NCBI RefSeq assembly: GCF_001544275.1
Contig: NZ_BCQE01000004.1
Coordinates: forward strand, 1 to 64,000
DNA from: Enterococcus gallinarum NBRC 100675
Lineage (GTDB): Bacteria; Bacillota; Bacilli; Lactobacillales; Enterococcaceae
Reading direction: 5' to 3'
DNA: 64,000 nucleotides
The stretch's first letter is position 1. Each line of letters begins with the position of its first letter. Below the pieces are notes generated by a model. The model had not been told where the DNA came from. It worked only from the letters and a program-made list of their open reading frames with translations, and made no database searches. Positions 35,007-46,600 of the stretch are shown in pieces. A program made the translations under genes and the position numbers.

Positions 35007-37186
35007 TTTCCGTGTGTTGGATCAACCATTGTCAGGCTGATTCGGCCTTTCGTGGTATCGACTTGTTCAATCCAGACAGTAACGATATCTCCGACAGCGA
35101 CAACGTCTTTCGGATGCTTGACAAAACTTCGGCTTAATTTTGATAAATGTACCAAACCATCTTGTTTGACACCAATATCAACAAACGCACCAAAGTCAAT
35201 AACATTTCGGACAGTTCCCATCAATTCCATTCCTGGTTTAAGGTCCTCCATGCTCAGGACATCTTTACGCAACAATGGTGCCGGCATCTCATCCCGCATA
35301 TCTCTTCCAGGTTGCATCAGTGATTTCAAGATATCTGTGATCGTTTCTTTTCCAATCGCTAGTTGTTTAGAAAGATCAGCAACATTTAACTGTGCAAGTC
35401 GTTCTTTGGCTTCTGCTGATTGGGCTCCTAGTTGAGTTAGTTTAACTCCAGCAACTTCTAAAATTTCTTTGGCTGCAGTATAACTTTCCGGATGGATTCC
35501 AGTGTTGTCTAAAATATTCTTCCCACCAGGGATCCGCAAAAATCCAATCGCTTGTTCATAGGCTTTGGGACCTAAACGAGGCACCTTTTTTAATTGGCTT
35601 CTTTGCGTAAAGCTACCGTTTTCTTCTCTGTAAGCAACAATATTTTGTGCAGTCGTTTTATTCAATCCTGAGACATGCTGCAGCAGTTGAGGACTAGCAG
35701 TATTGACATCGACCCCTACTTGGTTGACGGCAGTTTCGACCACAAAATCAAGTTGTTCACTCAATCGTTTTTGTGACACATCGTGCTGGTATTGACCAAC
35801 CCCTACAGATTGAGGATCGATTTTGACCAGTTCAGCTAAAGGATCTTGGAGTCGACGCCCGATACTAATGGCGCTGCGTTCTTCCACTTGTAGATCTGGA
35901 AATTCTTGACGGGCGATTGGGCTGGCAGAATACACGGATGCACCCGCTTCATTCACAATCACATAAAATGCTTCGTGATCGATTTGTTTCAATTGTTCGG
36001 CAACGAATTGTTCTGATTCACGACTTGCCGTCCCATTCCCAATAGCGATCATTTGGACACCGTACCGATTGATCAAACGTTGCAGTGCTGGACCAGCTGC
36101 TTGGCGTTTATTCATCGGTGCCGGTTTATGAGGGTAAATGACCTCGATGGCTAATACTTTCCCAGTTTCATCAATCACAGCTAATTTACAACCTGTTCGG
36201 TAAGCCGGGTCAAACCCTAAGACGATTTTTCCTTTTAAAGGTGGCTGCAGCAAAAGATTTCGCAAGTTTTCACCGAAGATGGCAATTGCTTGTTCATCTG
36301 CTTTCTCTGTTAATTCATTGCGGATTTCCCGCTCAATCGACGGTGCAATGAATCGTTTATAAGCATCAAGATAAGCTTCACGAACAAATGGAGTTGCTGG
36401 TGAATTGGCGTGCTTAATGAGTTGCCGTTCAAAATAATCAGTGATTTTTGACTCATCGACAACTAAGGCAACCTTTAAAATATCTTCTTTTTCACCGCGA
36501 TTCGTTGCCAAAATACGATGAGAAACCATTTTATTGATGGGGTGCTGAAAATCGTAATACATTTCATAAACACCTTTCTCATCCTTTTCAGCATCGCGAA
36601 GTGTACTCGTGTAACTTCCCTTATTTGCAAAATAACTTCTGATCCAAGAACGATAGCTCGGCTCATCACCAATCGTTTCAGCAATGATCTCGTGGGCACC
36701 TTGTAATGCAGATTCAGGATCAGGGATGGCTTCATTGGTAAATTCCGCCGCTTTTGCATAGACATCTCCTGTTGTTGGAAATGCCACTATCCAGTCAGCT
36801 AACGGCTGCAAGCCATTTTCTTTTGCAATAGTTGCTTTCGTACGCCGTTTTTGTTTGTAAGGACGATAAAGATCTTCGACCTGCTGCATTTTTGTTGCTT
36901 GCTGAATCGATTGCGCCAATTCACTAGTCAATTTTCCTTGTTCGTCAATCAACCGAGCAACTTCTTGCTTGCGTTTTTCCAAATTCTCAAGATATTGGTA
37001 GCGCTCTTCAATTTCACGAATTTGTACCTCATCTAAACCGCTAGTCATTTCTTTGCGGTAGCGAGCGATAAACGGAACGGTGTTTCCTTCATGGAGCAGT
37101 TCCAATACTTTCGTGATTTGTCGTTGATTGTAAGATGTGGTTTCCTGCATTAGTAAGTGCAACACATCATGATTTAATTCTGCCAT
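35003..37186 (-). CDS. tex: Tex family RNA-binding transcription accessory protein
   Basis: 727 residues. N-terminal helical Tex domain, YqgF-like RNase H fold (about 325-440) with LGFDPAYRTGCKLAVID, helix-hairpin-helix motifs (VNTASPQLLQHVSGLN and KKVPRLGPKAYEQAIG) and a C-terminal S1 RNA-binding domain (about 645-720) with GTVRNVIDFGAFVDIG. Tex acts on RNA polymerase/RNA metabolism. Two 15-bp copies of a direct repeat lie just upstream. First of the tex/sprT-like pair. Confidence 0.95.
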   Translation of the reverse strand: MAELNHDVLHLLMQETTSYNQRQITKVLELLHEGNTVPFIARYRKEMTSGLDEVQIREIEERYQYLENLEKRKQEVARLIDEQGKLTSELAQSIQQATKMQQVEDLYRPYKQKRRTKATIAKENGLQPLADWIVAFPTTGDVYAKAAEFTNEAIPDPESALQGAHEIIAETIGDEPSYRSWIRSYFANKGSYTSTLRDAEKDEKGVYEMYYDFQHPINKMVSHRILATNRGEKEDILKVALVVDESKITDYFERQLIKHANSPATPFVREAYLDAYKRFIAPSIEREIRNELTEKADEQAIAIFGENLRNLLLQPPLKGKIVLGFDPAYRTGCKLAVIDETGKVLAIEVIYPHKPAPMNKRQAAGPALQRLINRYGVQMIAIGNGTASRESEQFVAEQLKQIDHEAFYVIVNEAGASVYSASPIARQEFPDLQVEERSAISIGRRLQDPLAELVKIDPQSVGVGQYQHDVSQKRLSEQLDFVVETAVNQVGVDVNTASPQLLQHVSGLNKTTAQNIVAYREENGSFTQRSQLKKVPRLGPKAYEQAIGFLRIPGGKNILDNTGIHPESYTAAKEILEVAGVKLTQLGAQSAEAKERLAQLNVADLSKQLAIGKETITDILKSLMQPGRDMRDEMPAPLLRKDVLSMEDLKPGMELMGTVRNVIDFGAFVDIGVKQDGLVHLSKLSRSFVKHPKDVVAVGDIVTVWIEQVDTTKGRISLTMVDPTHGK

Positions 37187-37566
37187 ATTCGTTCACCTTT
37201 CAATTTAACTGCTCTAAGTTTAACATAAAAAAGTTTAACATAAAAAAGACACCTCAGAAAAGAGACGTAAGCAACAGGTTAAAAACAGAACATACTGAAC
37301 ATGAGGTACGAAATTAAGGCTCAAGATATAAATCAGCAAAAAACACTTCCGCTGAATCATCAGCAGGAAGTGTCATCTACATTCAAAATCTTTCTTCAAC
37401 GTCCTCGAAAGCCGTAGTTATTAACAAGCATGGATGTTTCCTTTTTACTATGCGGATCCATCTTAACTCTGTTTGAAAATAGTTTGTATACCCTATCTTT
37501 TTCCAAGGACCTTTAGACGCAATAGTCGTAATGACACATAGATTCCTCTATGGTTAGAAAAGTTTT
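37187..37566. other. Intergenic region upstream of tex
   Basis: 380 bp without a gene. It contains a 15-bp tandem duplication (37216-37245, AAGTTTAACATAAAA twice) near the tex promoter area and the terminator of the phosphoesterase gene. Confidence 0.55.
37337..37373 (-). terminator. Terminator of the metallophosphoesterase gene
   Basis: ACACTTCCTGCTGA / TCAGCGGAAGTGT arms on the minus strand, then TTTTTTG. Confidence 0.85.
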
Positions 37567-38301
37567 TTAAAAGTCTGGATGCCAAGGGCCGGTTAAATTT
37601 TGGTATTCAATATCTTGTACAATGCCATCTTTATCAAAAATCACGCCGTGAACGGAACCACCAAAAACAGCCCCTCCATCGATGCCAATCTTATTATCAT
37701 GAAACCATAAATCCGTTGTTTCCATGTCACCATGAAGCATGGGTGTGATAGTATGGCCAAAGACGATTGTTTTTCCCGTATGATTTTCTCCAGTATGAAA
37801 TGGTTCTCGAATCCAGATAAAATCGTGGTCAGAAGTATCCTGCCAATTCTTCTTGGTCAAATCAACACCAGCATGAACAAAAAGATACTTTTGCCATTCA
37901 TAAGAAAGCGGCCTTTCCATTAAAAACGCCACTAAGTCACGGTAGCGACTCCGGATCATTAATGCAATCTCAGTTGGTGAGTACTCTTCTGTTGCTCCCG
38001 GATGTAAAAGACTTTCCATCGTCTCCTTGCCTCCATTACGGACATAAGCGGAATACCAGTCTTCTGGTGCGTTCAAAAATTGCAGAAAATATTCTTCATG
38101 GTTCCCGCGCAAATAAATCGCTCCTGTCTCTTCCACCAATTGTTTACCCAACAAGAGACACTCTTTACTTCGTGGTCCTCGATCATTCAAGTCCCCAATC
38201 AGAACAAGCTGATGCAGTGACGGATCGTAATCCAATAAAAGTTTTTTAAAAAGATCATACATCCCATGGATATCACTAATGACGTAAATGAGTTTTTTCA
38301 T
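37567..38301 (-). CDS. Calcineurin-like metallophosphoesterase
   Basis: 244 residues. Di-metal motifs SDIHG (9-13), GDLNDRGPRS (about 36-45), LRGNHEEYF (about 64-72), FVHAGVD (about 135) and VFGHTI (about 175) are the full set for a PPP/ApaH/PrpE-type phosphatase. Likely hydrolyses phosphoprotein or diadenosine polyphosphate; which is not decidable here. Cytoplasmic. Divergent from the 30-codon gene at 38402. Confidence 0.88.
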   Translation of the reverse strand: MKKLIYVISDIHGMYDLFKKLLLDYDPSLHQLVLIGDLNDRGPRSKECLLLGKQLVEETGAIYLRGNHEEYFLQFLNAPEDWYSAYVRNGGKETMESLLHPGATEEYSPTEIALMIRSRYRDLVAFLMERPLSYEWQKYLFVHAGVDLTKKNWQDTSDHDFIWIREPFHTGENHTGKTIVFGHTITPMLHGDMETTDLWFHDNKIGIDGGAVFGGSVHGVIFDKDGIVQDIEYQNLTGPWHPDF

Positions 38302-38348
38302 TTGGGTTCATCCCCTTCTTTAAATTATTATAAAAAAGCCAGCGAAAC

Positions 38349-38377
38349 TTTACAACTGTTAGCCCTTTCCTTATAAT
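38349..38377 (+). promoter_or_regulatory. Promoter of the 30-codon gene
   Basis: TTTACA (38349-38354), 17-nt spacer, TATAAT (38372-38377). Confidence 0.82.
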
Positions 38378-38401
38378 AAAACCAACTAAAGGAGCGAGAA
38401 G

Positions 38402-38494
38402 ATGAATTGGCTGCATCAACAATGGATCCATTTTAAAAAAGACATGCGAGAAGCTTTTGATACAGGAGCAATCGCTACACATGGCAAGAAATAA
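38402..38494 (+). CDS. 30-residue small protein with its own promoter and terminator
   Basis: ATG follows AAAGGAG by 7 nt. The product begins MNWLHQQWIHFKKDMREAF and ends in a Lys-rich tail (HGKK). It looks like one amphipathic helix with Trp/His/Phe on one face and Lys/Arg/Asp on the other; no signal peptide. A consensus promoter lies 25 nt upstream and a strong terminator follows, making a complete transcription unit of about 190 nt. I do not recognise it. It could instead be an mRNA-like small RNA, but the ribosome site, start and stop fit a coding gene. Too short for most gene callers. Confidence 0.65.
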   Translation: MNWLHQQWIHFKKDMREAFDTGAIATHGKK

Positions 38495-38523
38495 TTTGAA
38501 TTTTGATCGTTAATTGATTGAAT

Positions 38524-38571
38524 CAAAAAAAGAGAATTCTCCAGTTAAGTACTGGGAATTCTCTTTTTTTA
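38524..38571. terminator. Bidirectional terminator of the 30-codon and VOC genes
   Basis: AAAAAGAGAATTCTCCAGT / ACTGGGAATTCTCTTTTT with an intervening TTAAGT loop; A and T tracts on both sides. Confidence 0.9.
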
Positions 38572-38940
38572 TTTTCCAGAAACAGCAAAGTAATTACCAT
38601 CTGGATCTGCAAAATTAAAGACCATTCGTTCTTCCATCTGAATCAGGTCGCCAACTTCTACATTTGTATCTAGTAATTTCTTGTAAAGCGTTGTGATATC
38701 TTCCGAAAAAAACATGATCGATGGTGAGTTCAATGCTACTTCAGGAGAATGGGCTTCAATAAAGCCTTTATCATAAAGCACAAAACGAGCATCTGATTCT
38801 CTGCTTGGTGCTATTTCAACGACAGAAGTCCCATCTGCCGTTTGCTCATCAATGACTTCAAATCCCAATGATTGCCAAAACGCAACGGATTTGGGCACGT
38901 CCTCTACATATAACATGATCTGCATTTGATTGGCAAACAT
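38569..38940 (-). CDS. VOC (glyoxalase/bleomycin-resistance fold) protein
   Basis: 123 residues. Two beta-alpha-beta-beta-beta modules: MQIMLYVEDVPKSVAFWQSLGFE (split as MQIMLYVEDVPKS and VAFWQSLGFE) at the front and MVFNFADPDGNYFAVSGK at the end, the usual VOC signature. Substrate unknown; members include glyoxalases, dioxygenases and drug binders. ATG 38940 is chosen, as AGGAG is properly spaced for it, while the GTG at 38949 touches the site. It overlaps the DUF1149 stop region, so probably one transcript. Confidence 0.82.
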   Translation of the reverse strand: MFANQMQIMLYVEDVPKSVAFWQSLGFEVIDEQTADGTSVVEIAPSRESDARFVLYDKGFIEAHSPEVALNSPSIMFFSEDITTLYKKLLDTNVEVGDLIQMEERMVFNFADPDGNYFAVSGK

Positions 38941-38945
38941 ATCTC

Positions 38946-39365
38946 TCACTCCTCTGTTGTTGATGATTCTGATGTTTCTGAGGCTTCATTTGACGTATTG
39001 AAATTCAATTGCAGACCTGGTTTGTCGGTAATGATTTCTGTTACTTCATAGGTTAAGCGTTTGATAATATCAAACAGCGGCTCCACCAAGCGGTCTGTCT
39101 CCGCTTTGCTTAAGTCTTCACCTGAACGGACTTGCCGGTTCAAGATGTGATTGACCTGTCCTACCCGACCGGACAGCACATATTCAGGAAAAACGAGTTG
39201 AAATTCCAAGCGGGCGCCAATAATACTATTCTGTTTCATATACTCTTCATCTTGTACCTTCAACGGGGCAAAGCCAACATTCAATTTGGTTTCCATTTCT
39301 TTGTCTTTAGGCTTCATATCGAAATGATAAGCTTCGACGATTGGTTGTTGTCGTTTGATTTCCAC
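38946..39365 (-). CDS. DUF1149 family protein
   Basis: 139 residues. Starts MEIKRQQPIVEAYHFDM (GTG start at 39365), typical of DUF1149 proteins of streptococci and enterococci, and has GARLEFQLVFPEYVLSGRVGQ near 50-70. The C-terminal tail is Ser/Thr/Glu rich. The fold resembles SecB-like chaperone domains in my memory, but the role is not established. An upstream GTG at 39374 sits too close to AAGGAG. Extended -10 TGCTATACT lies upstream. Followed directly by the VOC gene. Confidence 0.75.
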   Translation of the reverse strand: MEIKRQQPIVEAYHFDMKPKDKEMETKLNVGFAPLKVQDEEYMKQNSIIGARLEFQLVFPEYVLSGRVGQVNHILNRQVRSGEDLSKAETDRLVEPLFDIIKRLTYEVTEIITDKPGLQLNFNTSNEASETSESSTTEE

Positions 39366-39439
39366 AGTCTTCACACTCCTTGATTAAAAGTATAGCATAC
39401 CGATGACATCCAGCCTACCTTCATTAAAAAAATCCAGAC

Positions 39440-39553
39440 AAAAAGAAGCAAGATCCCCTCCATGCTAGAAAACTTGTTCCTTCGTTACAATTGGATCGTT
39501 AGGATCCAATCGTGACTTGATAAATTGTTTTCTATCTGATGGGTTCTTGCTTC
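39440..39553 (-). terminator. 109-nt imperfect palindrome after ylbL
   Basis: Arms of about 52 nt run from GAAGCAAGATCCCC at 39445 to GGGTTCTTGCTTC ending 39553, with blocks TAGAAAAC/GTTTTCTA and ATTGGATC/GATCCAAT matching. On the minus strand it is followed by TTTTTG, so it can act as a terminator, but it is far longer than needed. Confidence 0.7.
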
Positions 39554-39592
39554 CTGTTGTATTCTTGCTTCTATTTCGTTAAGTAAAATTCT

Positions 39593-41676
<2,084 letters not shown>

Positions 41677-41778
41677 ATGCGTTCCTCCAATGGCTCCATA
41701 ATTTCTTAAAAAAAGCATTCCAGCGACCGTCATCTTTTTGAGCAACAAAAATGGGTGCGATTGGCACCCAAACTTTTG

Positions 41779-42126
41779 TTATACATTTTCTGCCAGTCGA
41801 ATCGTCGTATTTTTTTCTTCCACATCAAATCCATCGTCACTCACTTGATATGCTGCGTCAGTGCCGATTTTTTCCGCAAAATTCATCTCAACATCTGGTC
41901 GATATGAAGGTTCCACTTGCCGTACGAAATGAAATTGTTCGATTTTATTTTTTTTCATTTCATAGTCTTCTTCATTCAAGTACATGACCACATATTTCAT
42001 TTTGCGTGACACGTAATGGACAAATCCGAATCTGCGTAAATTTTTTAATTGGCGTAAACTATAGACCCATACGATCAATCCCCGTCGTTTTTGGATCTCA
42101 AACGTTTCTTTCGTCTCCTCTTGCAT
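41779..42126 (-). CDS. YlbG family protein (DUF2129)
   Basis: 115 residues. RRGLIVWVYSLRQLKNLRRFG at about 13-33 (split RRGLIVWVYSLRQ and LKNLRRFG) and KMKYVVMYLNEEDYE are the YlbG hallmarks. It is somewhat longer than Bacillus YlbG, with an acidic tail. Function unknown. Start is the ATG at 42126, with GGAGG inside the end of ylbF. Overlaps ylbF by 29 nt, so strongly coupled. Confidence 0.85.
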   Translation of the reverse strand: MQEETKETFEIQKRRGLIVWVYSLRQLKNLRRFGFVHYVSRKMKYVVMYLNEEDYEMKKNKIEQFHFVRQVEPSYRPDVEMNFAEKIGTDAAYQVSDDGFDVEEKNTTIRLAENV

Positions 42127-42541
42127 GACAACTTCCTCCACATGTTGATTTCGATTGAAAAAAAGGACTTCCAGCGTCCACTTTGACTTCCTCTGAGAAA
42201 CAATCAGCAATCGACACTGTGATCTCATCAAGCAAGACTTGCAGCTGGTTTTCACTGTGTCGAAATTCTCCGACTTGAGGGTTCAAATCAAGTGCCCTTT
42301 TGGCTTTGCGTAATGCCCGCTGCTGTTCTTTATACCCGGGAGCAAACGTGCCATAAGCAGCTGTTTTTTCAAAATCGGTCTTTTTATGTACAAATGAATC
42401 AATTAATCCCAATACTTCTTGGTCTTGGTACATCGCCTTCTTATTGTAACAATAAGAGCGAAACAACTGACTGTTCTTGATACTGGAAATTAATTGTTCA
42501 ATTTGGTCTTCAATTGCATATAAATGGTCATTATAAATCAT
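42098..42541 (-). CDS. YlbF (RicF-like) regulator
   Basis: 147 residues, helical. Sequence YGTFAPGYKEQQRALRKAKR and ALDLNPQVGEFRHSENQLQV match the YlbF/YmcA family, which in Bacillus forms a complex with YmcA and YaaT that targets RNase Y and binds iron-sulfur clusters. The C-terminal CGGSCH keeps two Cys; Bacillus YlbF has more, as I recall. ATG 42541 overlaps the upstream stop by 11 nt; AGAGGA is 12 nt away. Confidence 0.85.
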   Translation of the reverse strand: MIYNDHLYAIEDQIEQLISSIKNSQLFRSYCYNKKAMYQDQEVLGLIDSFVHKKTDFEKTAAYGTFAPGYKEQQRALRKAKRALDLNPQVGEFRHSENQLQVLLDEITVSIADCFSEEVKVDAGSPFFQSKSTCGGSCHARGDERNV

Positions 42542-43661
42542 CTGATGTGCTATCCTCTGTGTGTTCATTCTCATCTTCTTGGATTAAGACTACCATATTT
42601 GCTTTAGAAAAAGCAATTCCTATCTTCTCAGGGGTTTGATTCGATAAAACATTGTAAACCGAAGGATCACTATACCATGATAAAATCGTAAATGTCGGAT
42701 CGTAGACAGGTGCTTCAAAGATGGAAGAAACGGTTGAAATTTCCTTTTCCTTTAAGATATCCTGCCATTCTTCTTGGGTCAGAGTGAAGGTGCTGGTTCG
42801 CTCAGCTGTCAATGCTTTTTGATAGGCATGAATCCGTTGAGATGTTAAGTGATCCGAAAGATTCTCCGTGATTTCTTGAAGGAGATCTTTGGCTTCACTA
42901 TGAGTATCTAAAGCCATCCCAAAACTTTCCAGCTCTTTTTGATCACGCATTTTTTGGATGATCACAAAAGCTAACGTTTCTTTTTCAAGAGCAGCTGTTT
43001 CTTGGTTCACTGTTTGAGACTCTTGAAACAGCGTCAGCTCCCCTTCTGTTAATTGATAAGGAGATAGCTTCAATAATGTCGTTTGATCCAGATAAGTGAC
43101 TGCTGCTAATTCCGATGTCGTTTGATCAAAAAACAAAACTGCGAAGGTGCCATTGTCAAACGCCACTAAGGGACGATAGTTCATATCTTGTTCCATAAGT
43201 TCAAAACTCACTGAACGATCATTTTGACTCAATGTAAAATTCGGATAGATCATCGTGAGCTCTGTAAGATCTGTCATTGTCATCCCAATCGAAAATGGGG
43301 CTAAGGATGCGCCGCCCTGACCAATCACTTTGATTGCCTGAACACTTTCGCCGTCGGTGTTGATTTCGAGATATTGTTGATCATCTAGGTGATTATATAC
43401 GCGAACTTCAAAGTCATATCCTGTACGATACGTGCGTATCGGCGCGCCAAAATCTTCTTCAAAATCAGAAAGAGGTTCACCGATCGCTTTTGCTAAGCCA
43501 TCTGCTTTGATTGGTTCATAATTCAAATTGGTAGGCGCTTTTACAGGATTATCAAAAAGAGGTCTTGAAGGAGAAACCCGCTGAAAAAATACTGGCTGCA
43601 GATAGACGACGACCAGCGCCAAAATAAACAAGCAGCAAAATAAAATTCCTCTACGTTTCAT
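42531..43661 (-). CDS. CAP-domain extracellular protein (YlbC-like)
   Basis: 376 residues. N-terminal membrane anchor (about 5-24), a CAP-associated domain (about 50-195) with GLAKAIGEPLSDFEEDFGAP, and a C-terminal CAP/SCP-like domain (about 210-355). The His and Glu residues of classical CAP sites are weakly conserved. Role unknown; likely faces the cell wall. Bacillus ylbC stands in the same place next to ylbF-ylbG. ATG 43661 chosen over a TTG at 43667. Tail is Glu/Asp rich. Confidence 0.78.
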   Translation of the reverse strand: MKRRGILFCCLFILALVVVYLQPVFFQRVSPSRPLFDNPVKAPTNLNYEPIKADGLAKAIGEPLSDFEEDFGAPIRTYRTGYDFEVRVYNHLDDQQYLEINTDGESVQAIKVIGQGGASLAPFSIGMTMTDLTELTMIYPNFTLSQNDRSVSFELMEQDMNYRPLVAFDNGTFAVLFFDQTTSELAAVTYLDQTTLLKLSPYQLTEGELTLFQESQTVNQETAALEKETLAFVIIQKMRDQKELESFGMALDTHSEAKDLLQEITENLSDHLTSQRIHAYQKALTAERTSTFTLTQEEWQDILKEKEISTVSSIFEAPVYDPTFTILSWYSDPSVYNVLSNQTPEKIGIAFSKANMVVLIQEDENEHTEDSTSDDL

Positions 43662-43677
43662 CTTCAAGACCTACTTC

Positions 43678-46600
43678 CTACTTCTCTTTGATTTCGATCA
43701 GCAAATCACCTGATGTGATGGCTTCACCTTCTGCAACATAGACGTGTTCTACCACACCTGAGAAACGAGCTTCGATCGCTGTTTCCATCTTCATCGCTTC
43801 AGTTACTAGAACGGTTTGTCCTTTCGCTACCCGATCCCCTTTTTTGACTAATACTTGTAGAACAGAACCTGACATCGTTGCACCAATTTGTTCTTTATTT
43901 GTTGGCTCAGCTTTGCGTTTTGTTTGAACGGAGCTGATGATTGAATGATCTTTGACTAAGATCTCCCGACGTTGTCCGTTCAAGTTAAAGAACAACGTGC
44001 GGTTGCCTTCAATATCTGGTTCGCCAATTTCATCCAAGCGGATGATCAAGATTTTCCCTTTTTCAAGTTCAACATTGATCGTTTCACCTAATCGCATCCC
44101 ATTAAAGAATGTTGGTGTATCTAGGACCTTGACGTCGGCAAACTGTTCATATGCTTTTCGGTAGTCTAAAAAGACTTGCGGATACATCAAATAGCTCAAT
44201 ACTTCTTCTGTTTTAGGCTGATAGCCGATCTTTTCTGCTAATTCGGCTTTGACTTTTCCAAAATCTACTGGCTCAGCAAACGCACCAGGACGTTCTGTGA
44301 ATGCTGGACGACCTTTCAGAATGATCCGTTGTAATTCTTTTGGAAAACCACCGACTGGTTGACCTAGTTCACCTTGGAAGAAAGTAACGACTGATTCTGG
44401 AAAACTTAAGGTTTCACCTTTATCATAAATGTCTTGTTCAGATAACCCGTTTTGTACCATGAAAAGAGCCATATCGCCAACCACTTTTGATGATGGCGTG
44501 ACTTTGACGATATCACCGAACATCATGTTGACTTCATGATAAACTTCTTTGATTTCATCCCATTTTTCGCCAAGTCCCACTGCTTTTGCTTGTTGTTGCA
44601 GGTTCGAATATTGACCACCAGGCATTTCGTGTTTATACACTTCTGTCTGAGGTGCATTCAACCCATTCTCGAAAGGATGGTAATACATCCGCACATCTTC
44701 CCAGTAATGATTCAACTGCTGGATATTATCGACATTAATTTCTGGACAACGTTCGCCGTTGACTAACGCATAGTAAAGACTGCTCATACTTGGCTGGCTA
44801 GTTGCCCCACTGACTGCAGACATAGCAACATCGACAATATCGACACCCGCTTTGGTTGCGGCAGAGTAAGTGATGATGCCATTGCCACTCGTGTCATGGG
44901 TGTGCAGATGAATTGGTACATCAATACTCGCTTTCAATTCACTGATCAAGCGATACGCCGCTTGTGGTTTCAGCAATCCTGCCATATCCTTGATCGCAAT
45001 GATATGTGCACCAAGATTTTGCAACTCCTTAGCCATATCCTTATAATAATCGATCGAGTATTTTTGACGAGTCGGATCATTGATATCTCCGGTATAACAG
45101 ATCGCTGCTTCTGCAATTTTGCCTGCGTCCCTTACTGCTTGGATGCTTTTTTCCATTTGCGGAATCCAGTTCAAGCTATCAAAAATTCGGAAGACATCGA
45201 TTCCTTGCGCAGCAGATTCTTTGATAAATTCTTCTAACACATTATCCGGATAATTTGAATATCCCACCGCATTTGATCCTCGGAACAGCATTTGTAACAA
45301 TGTGTTCGGCATTTTCTTACGAAACATACGCAGACGTTCCCATGGATCTTCTGTCAAGAAACGGTAAGCAACATCAAACGTTGCTCCGCCCCACATTTCA
45401 CTGGAGAATAGTTGAGGAATCCCCTCTTCTGTCAACGCAGCGATCTTCTTGAAGTCCTGGGTACGAACTCGTGTAGCTAGCAAGCTTTGATGCGCATCAC
45501 GGAAAGTCGTATCCGTTAGCAAAACATTTTTTTGCTGATTGATCCAACGAACGACGCCATCAGCACCTTGAGTATCTAAAATGGTTTTAGCCGATACGAA
45601 ATCAGGCAATGTCTCGATCTGTTGCGGGATTCTTGGATCATTATAAAATGGTTTTTTCAGTTTCTCGATTCCCGGAAAGCCATTGATCGTAATCTCACCG
45701 ATATATTTCATTGTTTTATTTCCGCGGTCGCGAATGCGAGGAAACTTAAACAATTCAGGAGTATTATCAATAAATGTCGTTTTCGCTTCGCCAGACCGAA
45801 ATTGCGGATGAGAAACAACATTACGCATAAAGAGAATATTGGTTTTGACTCCACGAACCCGAAATTCTTTCAAGCAGCGCATCATTTTTTGAATCGCTTG
45901 ATCAAATGTCGCTGCATGGGTACAAACTTTTACCAGCAATGAATCAAAATAGGGAGTTACAACGGCGCCAGCATAGGCATTACCAACATCTAACCGAACA
46001 CCAAAACCACCAGGTGAACGATAGGTGTCGATTTTCCCAGTATCAGGCATAAAGTTATTCGCAGGATCTTCTGTCGTTACACGGCATTGGATCGCAACTC
46101 CTTCAAAATGGATATCCTCTTGTTGAGGGATGCCGATTTCTTTGTGCAAGTCTTTCCCCTGGGCAATCAAAATTTGTGTCGTTACAATGTCCAAGTTAGT
46201 GATCATTTCAGTAATGGTATGCTCCACTTGAACCCGAGGATTCACTTCGATAAAGTAAAAGTTGTCTCCTTCTACCAAAAACTCCACTGTTCCCGCATTG
46301 ATATACCTGACATGTTTCATCAACTGTACCGCAGCTTGACAAATTTTTTCTCGTTGGGCAGCATTCATTGATACACATGGAGCAACTTCCACCACTTTTT
46401 GGTGTCGTCGTTGGACAGAACAATCTCTTTCAAATAGATGAACAACATTGCCATGACTGTCCCCTAATATTTGCACTTCGATATGTTTTGGATTACTGAT
46501 GTATTTCTCTACATAGACTTCGTCACTACCAAATGCTGCTTTTGCTTCGCTTTTAGCTCGTTCATAACCTTCACGGGCTTCTTTCTCATCGTGAGCGACC

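Noticed and set aside
37216-37245. Two 15-bp direct repeats as a transposon target duplication
   Set aside because: Copies are immediately adjacent with nothing between them; best explained as slippage in an A-rich promoter region.
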